From Larkinella arboricola (lineage in GTDB: Bacteria > Bacteroidota > Bacteroidia > Cytophagales > Spirosomataceae), in assembly GCF_003259745.1 (NCBI RefSeq), contig NZ_QLMC01000004.1:124001-188000 (forward strand): a stretch of 64,000 bases of DNA, written 5' to 3'. Under the pieces are notes generated by a model. It made no database searches and had not been told where the DNA came from. It saw nothing but the letters and a program-made list of their open reading frames with translations. A program made the translations under genes and the position numbers. Positions 51,870 through 60,427 of this stretch are shown here, in pieces. The stretch's first letter is position 1. The number at the start of each line of letters is the position of its first letter.

Positions 51870-53522
51870 TTAGAGCGTCGGGTGCTTTTTGTGAAAAGCC
51901 GTAGCATCCTGGTACACTTTGGCAACGGCCAGCAGGCGACCTTCATCAAACAATTGGCCCATAAAGGTAATGCTGGTGGGCAGTCCTTTGGCAGTAAAAC
52001 CGTTCGGGAGCGCTACGCACGGATGGCCGGTCAGGTTGGTCAGTGTGAGGTTGGGGTTGCCAAAAGTCGGGGTGATATACACATCAAAACCCTTCATCGT
52101 CTTCGCCATCTCGTTGATTAGTCTGGTTCGAATGCGGTTGGCCTGAATGTATTCGACAGCCGGAATAAACCGCGCCGACCGGAAGGTGTTCGGCCAGGCA
52201 CCCCGGACCTGCCGAACCAGTTCGTCGTCTTTGCCCGAACGCGTCAGTTCATCGAACGCAGCCGCGGCTTCGGCGCTCAGAATCATATTCATCCGCCCCA
52301 CCGGAATGTCGGGCAGCTCGAACGGGATTAGCGTCGCGCCAAGTTTCCGAAGCGTTTCCAGGGCAGCCAGATCGTCTGCTTTCGTTGGGTGGTCTTCGTC
52401 AAAGGCTTTTTTCAGGTAACCAATTTTCACGCCTTTAAGGGATGCTAGAGGAGCGTATCGGAAGGGGGCCGCAAACACCGTCGGATCGTGGCCGTCCGGA
52501 CCATAAATTGCGTTGAAAACCAGGGCGCAGTCTTCCACCGAGCGGCACATCGGGCCAATTTTGTCCATCGACCAGCTTAACGCCATCGCACCATACCGGC
52601 TTACCCGGCCATACGTGGGCCGCAAGCCCGTAACCCCGTTCACCGTCGAGGGCGATACGATTGATCCCAGTGTTTCCGTACCGATGGCAAATGGCAGCAA
52701 CCCCGCCGAAACACTCGACCCCGAGCCCGCCGACGAACCGCTGGAGCCGGTGGCAGGGTCCCAGGGGTTGCGGGTTTTGCCGCCAAACCAGACATCGCCC
52801 ATCGCCAGTTCGCCCATTGTCAGCTTGGCGCACAGAATCGCTCCGGCTTTTTCGAGCCGCTGAATGATGGTGGCGTCGTAGTCTAGTGTTTGATTTTTGT
52901 AAGGCACCGAACCCCAGGTGGTTTTGTAGCCTTTGCGGGCAAACAGGTCTTTGGCTCCATACGGAATGCCGTGCAGCGGACCCCGGTATTTTCCGGCCCT
53001 GATTTCGTCATCGGCCTGCCGGGCCTGCTTTAACGCCAGTTCATCCGTCAGCGTGACGACACACAGCAGCTTTTCGTTGTAGGTTTTCAGCCGTTCCAGA
53101 AAGAATCTGGTCAGTTCGACGGACGTAATCTGGCGGGTTTTGAGCAGTTCGCCCAGTTGGGCTACCGAATAAAAGGCCAGGTCGTTCCGGTTGGCGGGGA
53201 GTGTCACTTTCCCGACGGGACTGGCCTTAAACGACGAGGCTCCCTGGGGCAGTTTGAAACCGTGCGGTAACGGGTTAAAATAGAGTGCGGGAGCAACATC
53301 GTTGGTCAGTTCGACTTTCCGCAGCGCTTCGTAATTGTTACGGTAATTCGTGAGGTTTTCCAGCATCGAATCCCGTTCGGTTGTACTGAATTCCAGGCCA
53401 AATATGGTGGAGGCCGCATCGACGATGTTGGTAGTAAGCGGTTTCTTCGGATCGTTGTCTGTGATGAAGGCGCCCGCCAGAAAACTAAAAAGACAGGCCG
53501 CTGGGAGGAGAAGTTTTTTCAT
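51870..53522 (-). CDS. Exported amidase signature family protein
   Basis: The 550-residue protein has a signal peptide (about 1-20, MKKLLLPAACLFSFLAGAFI) and the amidase signature domain. The catalytic Lys is in IPYGAKDLFARKG and the cis-Ser and nucleophile Ser are in GSSGSSAGSGSSVSAGL. FALGTE-like and GLRPTYGRVSR blocks also fit. It hydrolyses amides of unknown type in the periplasm. It is not the cytoplasmic GatA, as shown by the export signal and the absence of gatB/gatC nearby. Confidence 0.9.
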   Translation of the reverse strand: MKKLLLPAACLFSFLAGAFITDNDPKKPLTTNIVDAASTIFGLEFSTTERDSMLENLTNYRNNYEALRKVELTNDVAPALYFNPLPHGFKLPQGASSFKASPVGKVTLPANRNDLAFYSVAQLGELLKTRQITSVELTRFFLERLKTYNEKLLCVVTLTDELALKQARQADDEIRAGKYRGPLHGIPYGAKDLFARKGYKTTWGSVPYKNQTLDYDATIIQRLEKAGAILCAKLTMGELAMGDVWFGGKTRNPWDPATGSSGSSAGSGSSVSAGLLPFAIGTETLGSIVSPSTVNGVTGLRPTYGRVSRYGAMALSWSMDKIGPMCRSVEDCALVFNAIYGPDGHDPTVFAAPFRYAPLASLKGVKIGYLKKAFDEDHPTKADDLAALETLRKLGATLIPFELPDIPVGRMNMILSAEAAAAFDELTRSGKDDELVRQVRGAWPNTFRSARFIPAVEYIQANRIRTRLINEMAKTMKGFDVYITPTFGNPNLTLTNLTGHPCVALPNGFTAKGLPTSITFMGQLFDEGRLLAVAKVYQDATAFHKKHPTL

Positions 53523-53637
53523 AGGTACGCACCGGGCAGCAGAGCCACGCAGGCCGCTGTCCGTCCTTAAGTGTATAGATCGGGTAAGTCTTGCCTAAAA
53601 TACGGACTAAATGCCGTCGGTACGTAAAAACGGTCAA

Positions 53638-54258
53638 TTATAATTCCGACTCGGAAAAGAGCTTGTGAAGGTGTACAACCTGCGGGACCAGCAATTGCGT
53701 TTCGTCGTTATAAACCACGTAATCGGCCATTTGAATACGTTCTTCGTCGCTGATCTGCCGACTGATGATGTTCTGGATTTCCTCTTCGGTGCGGTGTGGG
53801 TCACGTTTTTTGATGCGCTGAATGCGAAGTTCCAGGGGCGACTGCACCACAATCAGTTTGTCGAGGTTATTGCCGTCTTCCCCCGCCGTCCGCAGTAAAG
53901 CCGCTTCCTTGACAACATACGGTTTATGAGCATGTTCCGTAGCCCAATGCGCGGTATCGGCATATACCCGCGGGTGAATCAGCGCGTTTAGTTGCAGCAG
54001 CAACTCCGGTTTACCAAATACCTGAGCAGCGACCCAGGTTCGGTTATAACGGCCAATCGGATCGTAGGCTTCCGGGCCAAGCAGGCGGGTAACGTCGGCT
54101 TTCAGAATGGCATCGTGATCAACCAGCCATTTGGCGCGTTCATCGGCGTAATAAACCGGAATGCCGAAAGCTTCAAAAATACGGCAAACGGTACTTTTAC
54201 CGGAGCCAATACCGCCGGTGACGCCAATCAGTAACGGTTTTTCCGGCGCGACGCTCAT
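53638..54258 (-). CDS. coaE: Dephospho-CoA kinase
   Basis: The 206-residue P-loop kinase makes the last step of coenzyme A synthesis. Visible motifs are GVTGGIGSGKSTVCRIFEAFG (Walker A), YYADERAKWLV, and VVQSPLELRIQRIKKRD in the lid region. The length is usual. Its start overlaps the ybbR-like gene by 4 bases (54255-54258), so it is the last gene of the cluster nusB-ytxH-DUF1573-yajC-ybbR-coaE, an arrangement seen across Bacteroidota. Confidence 0.96.
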   Translation of the reverse strand: MSVAPEKPLLIGVTGGIGSGKSTVCRIFEAFGIPVYYADERAKWLVDHDAILKADVTRLLGPEAYDPIGRYNRTWVAAQVFGKPELLLQLNALIHPRVYADTAHWATEHAHKPYVVKEAALLRTAGEDGNNLDKLIVVQSPLELRIQRIKKRDPHRTEEEIQNIISRQISDEERIQMADYVVYNDETQLLVPQVVHLHKLFSESEL

Positions 54259-55037
54259 TTTCGATGCGTTGATTTAGCCTTTTTGGTAGTCTTTGCTGGC
54301 TTGGTTTCTTCCTGCGGTTTGGCGGGTTCGGGAGCCGGTGTAACCGGTAGAGGCTGCAACAATTCGGCCACCTCGAAACTGACGGCTACCTGATCGGTAC
54401 TGGCCCGAATAAGCGGATGGCGCGGAATAGGCAGGCGCAGTTCTTCGTCGTAACTGAGGGCCAGCCGTCGGGCCGGTATTTTTACTTTAATGGTATCAGG
54501 CACCGCTCGCAGCAACCGGGCCGGACCTTCAAACCGGATGGTTTGGGGCGACACGTTGATCAGACTCGACACCACCATGCGGTCGGCCAGATCAATTCCG
54601 GCGCTGTCAACCTTCACCGGCACTTCCTGAACCGCCAGCAGGTCAAAATTCAGGGCCAGGGTATCACCCGCGACAAAATTGACCCGTACATCTTTGGCGT
54701 GTTCGGTTAAAGCAGCCGCCAGCGAAGCCGTATTGATGAATTTGGTTTGCAGGGGCCGGTCGATTGGGTAACGAATGGGTTGCGACCGAAATGGTAACCA
54801 GGTTTTTCGGAAAAGCTTCCAGCCGTTGCCGGTAATGTTGACGGTAAGCGTTTTGGGCAAAGGAGAAGTCGGAACGTAGCGTTTCTGGTCGTAAATGAAT
54901 TCGATCGGGTATTGTACGTTTACCGTGTAGTTATTCTTGTTGAGGGCATTGAGCAGCCAGATAAGGGCAGCCGCCAGCAGACACAGAATCAGCGTCGGCA
55001 GTCGAATGGGACGGGGTTGAGTAGTCGTTAACGACAC
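54255..55037 (-). CDS. YbbR-like domain protein (CdaR family)
   Basis: The 260-residue protein has one N-terminal membrane helix (about 14-32) and then YbbR-type beta domains (about 35-225; TLTVNITGNGWKLFRKTW, PVKVDSAGIDLADRM, and RFEGPARLLRAVPDTIKVKI). The tail is rich in Pro, Lys and Thr. In Firmicutes such proteins (CdaR) control a c-di-AMP cyclase; in Bacteroidota the role is less clear. It is translationally coupled to coaE downstream. Confidence 0.85.
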   Translation of the reverse strand: MSLTTTQPRPIRLPTLILCLLAAALIWLLNALNKNNYTVNVQYPIEFIYDQKRYVPTSPLPKTLTVNITGNGWKLFRKTWLPFRSQPIRYPIDRPLQTKFINTASLAAALTEHAKDVRVNFVAGDTLALNFDLLAVQEVPVKVDSAGIDLADRMVVSSLINVSPQTIRFEGPARLLRAVPDTIKVKIPARRLALSYDEELRLPIPRHPLIRASTDQVAVSFEVAELLQPLPVTPAPEPAKPQEETKPAKTTKKAKSTHRK

Positions 55038-55050
55038 GAGACAATAGAAA

Positions 55051-55135
55051 GAACGATGCGTTATGACGGATGAACGATGAACTACTTATACCGGAGTAAC
55101 CCATTCATCGTTCATCATCACTCCTTCATCATGCT
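55051..55135. repeat. Intergenic inverted repeat of GATGAACGATGA-type units
   Basis: The left arm (55051-55083, GATGAACGATGAACT) and right arm (55101-55133, TTCATCGTTCATCATCA) are imperfect complements between the yajC and ybbR genes. The style resembles the dyads at 32594 and 37702, but the unit sequence is different. Confidence 0.5.
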
Positions 55136-55137
55136 GA

Positions 55138-55455
55138 TTATGACGGTAGTTTGGAAGACGCTTCGCGGGAAATGGCGGTTTTTTCGAAAGTCAGTTTCAG
55201 ACCTTTATCTAATTCCAGCGTAATGGTCGTGCCTTCTACTGAATAGACTTTTCCGTGTAATCCGCCGATGGTTACCACATTGTCGCCTTTTTTCAGGTTT
55301 TCGATGAAGCTTTTCTGATCCTTCTGCTTTTTCTGTTGCGGGCGAATCATAAAAAAGTAGAAAACAACAAAAATACCGACCCACAGAACGATGTTCCAGA
55401 CCATGGAATTGGGTGAGCCAGCCGGTGCCTGTAGTAAAACAGAAAGGAAAGTCAT
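55138..55455 (-). CDS. yajC: Preprotein translocase subunit YajC
   Basis: The 105-residue protein has one membrane helix (about 20-40) followed by the YajC hallmark FFMIRPQQKKQKDQKSFIEN and GDNVVTIGGLHGKVYSVEG. YajC is a small partner of SecDF in protein export. It sits in the conserved nusB-to-coaE cluster. Confidence 0.93.
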   Translation of the reverse strand: MTFLSVLLQAPAGSPNSMVWNIVLWVGIFVVFYFFMIRPQQKKQKDQKSFIENLKKGDNVVTIGGLHGKVYSVEGTTITLELDKGLKLTFEKTAISREASSKLPS

Positions 55456-55510
55456 GTCGACAACGAGAAGTTAAAATGTAAATCTAATGGATTAGGGTAG
55501 CAAAAACGGC

Positions 55511-55951
55511 TTACTGAACGGCACTGGTACGGTTTGAATCTGCCCGCGGGTTGACCATAACCCGGAAGGCCAATTCCGAATAAGCCGGATCAGTGTTGGC
55601 GTAAACGGTAACGGTTTTGTTTTGTACTCCCAGTTTGCCCTGGCTATTAAACATCACTTTAATTGACGCTTCCTTGCCGGGTTCGATGGGTTGCTTGGGC
55701 CACTCAGGGGTTGTGCAACCGCAGGAAGTGTTAATGTTGTTGATAATCAGCGGAAATTCGCCTTCGTTTTTGAATTTGAAGTTACGGACTACGGTATCAC
55801 CTTCCGTAATTTCACCGAAGTCATAAACCCCTTTGTCGGCGAAAACCATTTTCGGCATTTTGTCCGACAATTCGTTATTCGAACCTTTCTGAGTCTGATT
55901 GCAGGCTGTTACGCCAAGAAGGAGCAACAAACCGATGGCAAAATTTTTCAT
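55511..55951 (-). CDS. DUF1573 family lipoprotein
   Basis: The 146-residue protein has a lipoprotein signal ending in LLGVTACNQTQ, then the DUF1573 Ig-like domain: YDFGEITEGDTVVRNFKFKN, and LIINNINTSCGCTTPEWPK with the conserved Cys-Gly-Cys. The family is abundant in Bacteroidota, is related to ASH/MSP domains and its function is unknown. It lies in the conserved housekeeping cluster between ytxH and yajC. Confidence 0.88.
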   Translation of the reverse strand: MKNFAIGLLLLLGVTACNQTQKGSNNELSDKMPKMVFADKGVYDFGEITEGDTVVRNFKFKNEGEFPLIINNINTSCGCTTPEWPKQPIEPGKEASIKVMFNSQGKLGVQNKTVTVYANTDPAYSELAFRVMVNPRADSNRTSAVQ

Positions 55952-56010
55952 GGCTGTTTTGAAACGATCAGGTTGCCGGGGAGTAAAGCCTCCCCGACTT
56001 TTTTATTGAA

Positions 56011-56313
56011 CTAGGAACCCTGCTGTTTGATTTGCGCCATCAGACGGTCAACGTCCTCCAGCAGTTTTTCGGCTTTTTCGCGCGCGTCGTTTACTACCCG
56101 CTGGCCTTCCACTTTTGCAAAGCTTTCGGGTAAGGCATTCGAATTCAGAACGTTTTCCAGCAGGTCGCTGAGTTGTTCGCGGTATTTCGACAGGCGGTAG
56201 GTCATCCGGTCGCGGGTGACGGCTCCTTTTTCGGGTGCGTAAAGTAATCCTAGTACGGCTCCGGTTGCGCAGCCCGCTACAAAAGCTATCAAGGTTTGGC
56301 TTGTTTTGCTCAT
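56011..56313 (-). CDS. YtxH family small membrane protein
   Basis: From the ATG at 56313 the product has 100 residues. The N-terminus (TLIAFVAGCATGAVLGLLYAPEKG) is the YtxH membrane helix with its glycine pattern and the APEKG turn, followed by helical, charged sequence. Members are stress-linked in Bacillus; the role here is unknown. The in-frame start at 56352 lies only 9 bp from the nusB stop and adds 13 residues, so the internal start is preferred. It is in the nusB cluster. Confidence 0.8.
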   Translation of the reverse strand: MSKTSQTLIAFVAGCATGAVLGLLYAPEKGAVTRDRMTYRLSKYREQLSDLLENVLNSNALPESFAKVEGQRVVNDAREKAEKLLEDVDRLMAQIKQQGS

Positions 56314-56361
56314 GGTTTTGTTTTGTTGGCAGTTGTTCAGGTAATCAAACAACTGAAAAAC

Positions 56362-57537
56362 TTACTTATTGTCCAATAAGCCCCGGCCACTTTTGCGGAG
56401 TTGTCCGGTGCTTTTCAATTTTTCCGACAAACTATCCAGAATACCGTTGACGAATTTGCCACTTTTTGGTGTACTGTACTGTTTTGCCAGTTCAATATAC
56501 TCGTTGATGGTTACCTTAACCGGAATATTCGGAAAATTCAGCAACTCCGCCAGTGCCAGTTTCAGAATGATTTTATCCAATTGGGCCACCCGTTCGACAT
56601 CCCAGTTTTTCAGTTGCTCGGCCAGCAGTGCTTCATATTCGGCATCATTTTCCAACGCCTTTTTATACAGCGTTTCCAGAAACAGGCGGTCTTCCTCCCA
56701 ATCGTCGGTCAGCTCCGTAAGCTTCAGCCCTTCGGGGCTCTGGACGGACTTTAGCGTTTTGATGGCCATACTCCGGACCAGCTCACCATTCTCGGCCCAA
56801 CTCAGGTCGGTTTCTTCGAAATAGTTTTTGGCCGGGTCCTGTTTCAGTAAAACGTTGCGCAGAATGTGCTGCACCAGTTGCTGATCTTCGTCGGCGGTGT
56901 GCTCGGCCTTTTCGCAATAAGCGCGGTACAACTCATCTTCTTTCAGGATGTCGTTGTAAATGGAGCGAATCATCTGCGGATCATCACTCCAGTCAATTTT
57001 CCGGCGAATTGTTTCCACGTCCAGCGGCTTGTGTTCCCGCAGGGCCTGAATAATCCGGTTGCGATCCAGGCTCGACTCTTTTGCAATGTGCCGGGCGTCG
57101 ACGTTTTCATACCGGCGGATCCGTTCCCGGTCAACCTGCGCAACGTGCGCCAGTTCAAGCAGCAGCGTCAGCAGGCGGATGAGCGAATTGTCCAGCATCC
57201 GAACATCTTCGAGCAGCGACTGAAATACGCGGTGCCGTTCCCGGGTCTGGCTGTTGCGGTACTCGGCCAGCGCCTGATTGGCCGCAATCAGTACATTGCG
57301 CGGGATATCCTCTTCCTCTGACGGTGTTCCCTTCGTCAGTCCTTCCTCAAACAATACCGTTGCCAACCGGCGGAACCCTTCCAGTTGCTGGAGGTTCTGC
57401 ACCTCCATGGAGTTCAGGTCGGGCTGAAACGTTTCGGTAATGGCATCGACGGCTAATTGTCGACTCGATAATTCGGATTGTCGCAGGGCGTAAAAAGCCT
57501 GCATGACTTTAATCCGCAATAAGCGTCTGTTTAACAT
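56362..57537 (-). CDS. nusB: Transcription antitermination factor NusB (long Bacteroidota form)
   Basis: From the ATG at 57537 the product has 391 residues. The N-terminus MLNRRLLRIKVMQAFYALRQ is a NusB start, and the C-terminal part (about 270-380) carries NusB motifs (LDKIILKLALAELL then NFPNIPVKVTINEYIELAKQ and YSTPKSGKFVNGILD). The middle 150-200 residues are an extra helical insert typical of Bacteroidota NusB, whereas E. coli NusB has about 139. It binds boxA RNA with NusE in rRNA antitermination. The open frame extends upstream to 57837 without a start-like context. Confidence 0.9.
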   Translation of the reverse strand: MLNRRLLRIKVMQAFYALRQSELSSRQLAVDAITETFQPDLNSMEVQNLQQLEGFRRLATVLFEEGLTKGTPSEEEDIPRNVLIAANQALAEYRNSQTRERHRVFQSLLEDVRMLDNSLIRLLTLLLELAHVAQVDRERIRRYENVDARHIAKESSLDRNRIIQALREHKPLDVETIRRKIDWSDDPQMIRSIYNDILKEDELYRAYCEKAEHTADEDQQLVQHILRNVLLKQDPAKNYFEETDLSWAENGELVRSMAIKTLKSVQSPEGLKLTELTDDWEEDRLFLETLYKKALENDAEYEALLAEQLKNWDVERVAQLDKIILKLALAELLNFPNIPVKVTINEYIELAKQYSTPKSGKFVNGILDSLSEKLKSTGQLRKSGRGLLDNK

Positions 57538-57867
57538 GCTATCCGGCAAGAAACAAAGAACTGGGTTCGATATTTCGAAATATTGATAATTGGGTACAAA
57601 AGTACGGAAAATATGGAGAAAAGGGAAAGGGAAACAAAAGGATAACCCCACTGGGTTCACAGAGCCGCAGTCGGGTTGTTTACGCGTCTGGGCAGACGAC
57701 TGGCAGAACGGGATTATCTGCTGCATTGGCGCCCGAACCCGGCCCGGTGGAAAAACATCACCGGTTTTTGGTGCATTCTCTCTTTTCTCTATTGCAACCT
57801 TTCCGCCCGGTTTGCTGTTACCCTGCCAGAACCGCAATTTGTTTCATTGAAAGACGTCTCCTGATTT
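57538..57867. promoter_or_regulatory. Divergent intergenic region of nusB and the MsbA-like gene
   Basis: No gene is seen in these 330 bases. They hold a nusB -7 element, TACTTTTG (57604-57597 on the minus strand), with a start near 57590. Inside the nusB leader lies a perfect 14-bp palindrome, ATATTTCGAAATAT (57570-57583), which may be a regulator site. The rest shows no clear promoter for the plus-strand ABC gene. Confidence 0.45.
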
Positions 57868-59649
57868 GTGAAAGCACTTTCCCATCTCAATAAGTATTTG
57901 TTGAAATACAAATGGTACCTCATCTGGGGAACCGCTTTCACGATTATTTCGAACCTGTTCGGTATTATTCCGGCCCAGTTGGTTCGGTATTCGCTCGATT
58001 TGGTAAAGGAGACGCTCGATATTTACTTTCTCTACAACGGAAACCGGCTGCAAAGTAACCTTTACGATGTGTTCGCGTATAGCATTCTGCTGTATGGTTT
58101 GCTGATTCTGGCGATGGCCCTGCTGAAAGGGTTTTTCCTGTTTCTGGTGCGGCAGACGCTGATTGTCATGTCGCGGCACATCGAATACGATCTGAAAAAC
58201 GAGATTTACCAGCACTATCAGACGTTGCCGCTGAGCTTTTTCCGCCAGCAAAACACCGGGGATCTGATGGCCCGAATCTCGGAAGACGTCAGCAAAGTGC
58301 GGATGTACGTCGGCCCCTCAATCATGTATGGACTGAACCTGATTACGCTCTTTGTGCTGGTAATCAGCTATATGGTGTCAATTAACGTCCGGCTGAGTCT
58401 GTATGTGCTGCTGCCGTTGCCCCTGCTTTCGGTTGCCATTTATATTGTAAATACCATCATTATCAAACGCTCGGAGGAAATTCAGCAGAGCCTTTCGAAG
58501 CTCTCTACCTTTGTTCAGGAAGCGTTTTCGGGGATTCGGGTGCTCAAAGCGTTTGTGCGGGAAGAAAACTCGTCCACCCGCTTTACCGTGGAAAGCGACG
58601 TTTACAAGTTTAAATCGCTGCAACTGACGCGGGTAGACTCGTTGTTTTTTCCGCTGATTATGCTGCTTGTCGGGCTGAGCAACGTCCTGGTGGTGTACGT
58701 CGGCGGGCAGGAGATTCTGACCGGGCGGCTGACGCCGGGTAACATCATGGAGTTTATCCTGTACGTTAACATGCTGACCTGGCCGGTAATGGCTCTCGGC
58801 TGGACCACCAGCCAGACCCAGCGGGCGGCTGCTTCCCAGCAACGCATCAACGAGTTTCTGGCTGTTCAAACCAATCTGGTTTCCGAAAAATCGCTGGAAC
58901 GCTCTATTCAGGGGGAAATCGAATTCCGGAACATCCGGTTTGTGTACCCGGATTCGGGCATTACCGCCATTAAAAATTTCAATCTGCACGTCAAGGCGGG
59001 CGAAACCGTGGCCATTTTAGGAACGACCGGTTCGGGCAAGAGCACACTGGCAAACCTGATTACGCGGATGTACGACCCCACGGAGGGCGAAATTCTGATC
59101 GACGGTATTCCGCTGAAAGATTATAGCCTGACCACGATTCGTCGACAAATGGGCTACGTGCCGCAGGAAGTGTTTCTGTTCTCCGAAACCATCAGCAACA
59201 ACGTTCGATTCGGTATGCCGGAACTCCCGCAGGAGAAAGTGGAGCAGGCCGTGAAAGATGCGGATTTGTACCAGAATATCCTTGGTTTTCCTGAACAGTT
59301 CGAAACCCGGATTGGCGAACGGGGAGTAACCTTATCGGGTGGACAGAAACAACGGCTTTCCATCGCCCGCGCCATTGCCCGCGATCCTAAAATCCTGATT
59401 CTGGACGACTGTTTGTCGGCGGTGGATACCAACACCGAAAACATTATTCTGAATAACCTGCACCGGATCATGGAAAACCGTACGTCCGTGGTTATTTCCC
59501 ACCGGGTTTCGTCGGCCAAACTGGCGGACAAAATCATCGTGCTCGACGAAGGCAAAGTGGTGGAGCAGGGAACGCACGAAAACCTGCTGGCGGCCAACGG
59601 GGTATACCGCGAACTCTACGAAAAGCAGTTGCAAACCGAGGAAGTGTAA
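57868..59649 (+). CDS. MsbA-like ABC exporter (fused membrane and ATPase domains)
   Basis: The 593-residue protein starts with GTG and has an ABC_membrane domain (about 15-310, six helices) and an ATPase domain (about 345-585): Walker A GTTGSGKST, Q-loop GYVPQEVFLF, signature LSGGQKQRLS, Walker B ILILDDCLSAVD and the H-loop VVISHRVS. It has all motifs that the ABC protein at 3071-4072 lacks. Such exporters move lipids or drugs. It is convergent with the phosphopantetheinyl transferase gene and divergent from nusB, with no adaptor nearby. Confidence 0.93.
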   Translation: MKALSHLNKYLLKYKWYLIWGTAFTIISNLFGIIPAQLVRYSLDLVKETLDIYFLYNGNRLQSNLYDVFAYSILLYGLLILAMALLKGFFLFLVRQTLIVMSRHIEYDLKNEIYQHYQTLPLSFFRQQNTGDLMARISEDVSKVRMYVGPSIMYGLNLITLFVLVISYMVSINVRLSLYVLLPLPLLSVAIYIVNTIIIKRSEEIQQSLSKLSTFVQEAFSGIRVLKAFVREENSSTRFTVESDVYKFKSLQLTRVDSLFFPLIMLLVGLSNVLVVYVGGQEILTGRLTPGNIMEFILYVNMLTWPVMALGWTTSQTQRAAASQQRINEFLAVQTNLVSEKSLERSIQGEIEFRNIRFVYPDSGITAIKNFNLHVKAGETVAILGTTGSGKSTLANLITRMYDPTEGEILIDGIPLKDYSLTTIRRQMGYVPQEVFLFSETISNNVRFGMPELPQEKVEQAVKDADLYQNILGFPEQFETRIGERGVTLSGGQKQRLSIARAIARDPKILILDDCLSAVDTNTENIILNNLHRIMENRTSVVISHRVSSAKLADKIIVLDEGKVVEQGTHENLLAANGVYRELYEKQLQTEEV

Positions 59650-59653
59650 CCGT

Positions 59654-60427
59654 TCAGACGGGTCTGGGAATCGGTATCAGCTCCGGCGTGAATTCAACAA
59701 AGCGGGGGAGTGGAGCCGCCGATTCATACGCCACGGCAGCTGTGTAGCCTTCCGTTACCGAAAAGCTACTGACAGTCCAGCGGTCGGTGTGGCCCAGCAC
59801 GCAACCTTCTACTTCGTGCGTGCCATCCAGCGATGGAATTTCCTTAAAGTAGTCATCAATCCCCTGTCCGGTTGCTTTCACCAGAGCTTCCTTGCGGGTC
59901 CACAGGCGGTAAAACAGCGTCCGGGCTGCGGAATGCTTCTGAAGGTAACGTTGCTCGTCCGGGCTAAATACCTCGGGAACAATATCCTGAAACCGGAAAT
60001 CACTGTCTATTTTTTCAATGTCGATTCCAACAGGGTGTGTACTGACGGCAATGAGGGCCCAGTCGCCGGAATGCGAGACATTGTAGTGCCAGTTGCAGCC
60101 TGCCGGGAGCCCCGGTTTTTTACCGTGGGTTACAAATTGAATTTCGGACGGTTTCTGATGAATACACTGTCCCAAAAGAAGCCGCAGGAGGCCCCGGGTT
60201 ACCAGAAATCGATTCCGGTCTTTTTCGTGGAAATACCGTTGTGCGCGGTGCTGCTCATCGGTCGATAGCCAGGCCGAAAAAACAGGGATATAAGCCGTAA
60301 ACCGCACCAGCTCGATTCGGAAGATAATCAGATCGGACGACGACCGACGTTCCCAGGACTGGCTCCAGGTTACGGCCGGAAGCGTGTTGTATACAACGTA
60401 GGTAGAACGCATATCGTCAAAAGGCAT
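59654..60427 (-). CDS. 4'-phosphopantetheinyl transferase (Sfp type)
   Basis: The 257-residue protein has the Sfp-type blocks WHYNVSHSGDWALIAV, HPVGIDIEKIDSDFRF with the Mg-binding Asp and Glu, and FYRLWTRKEALVKATGQGI. It attaches phosphopantetheine from CoA to the carrier domain of the NRPS encoded next to it. Its ATG shares one base with the NRPS stop codon (TAATG at 60425-60429), so the two are translationally coupled and made together. The dedicated transferase suggests that the cluster is functional. Confidence 0.93.
   Translation of the reverse strand: MPFDDMRSTYVVYNTLPAVTWSQSWERRSSSDLIIFRIELVRFTAYIPVFSAWLSTDEQHRAQRYFHEKDRNRFLVTRGLLRLLLGQCIHQKPSEIQFVTHGKKPGLPAGCNWHYNVSHSGDWALIAVSTHPVGIDIEKIDSDFRFQDIVPEVFSPDEQRYLQKHSAARTLFYRLWTRKEALVKATGQGIDDYFKEIPSLDGTHEVEGCVLGHTDRWTVSSFSVTEGYTAAVAYESAAPLPRFVEFTPELIPIPRPV

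Noticed and set aside
57538-57837. N-terminal extension of nusB by 100 codons
   Set aside because: The added residues are not NusB-like, and the extension crosses the predicted nusB promoter at 57597-57604.
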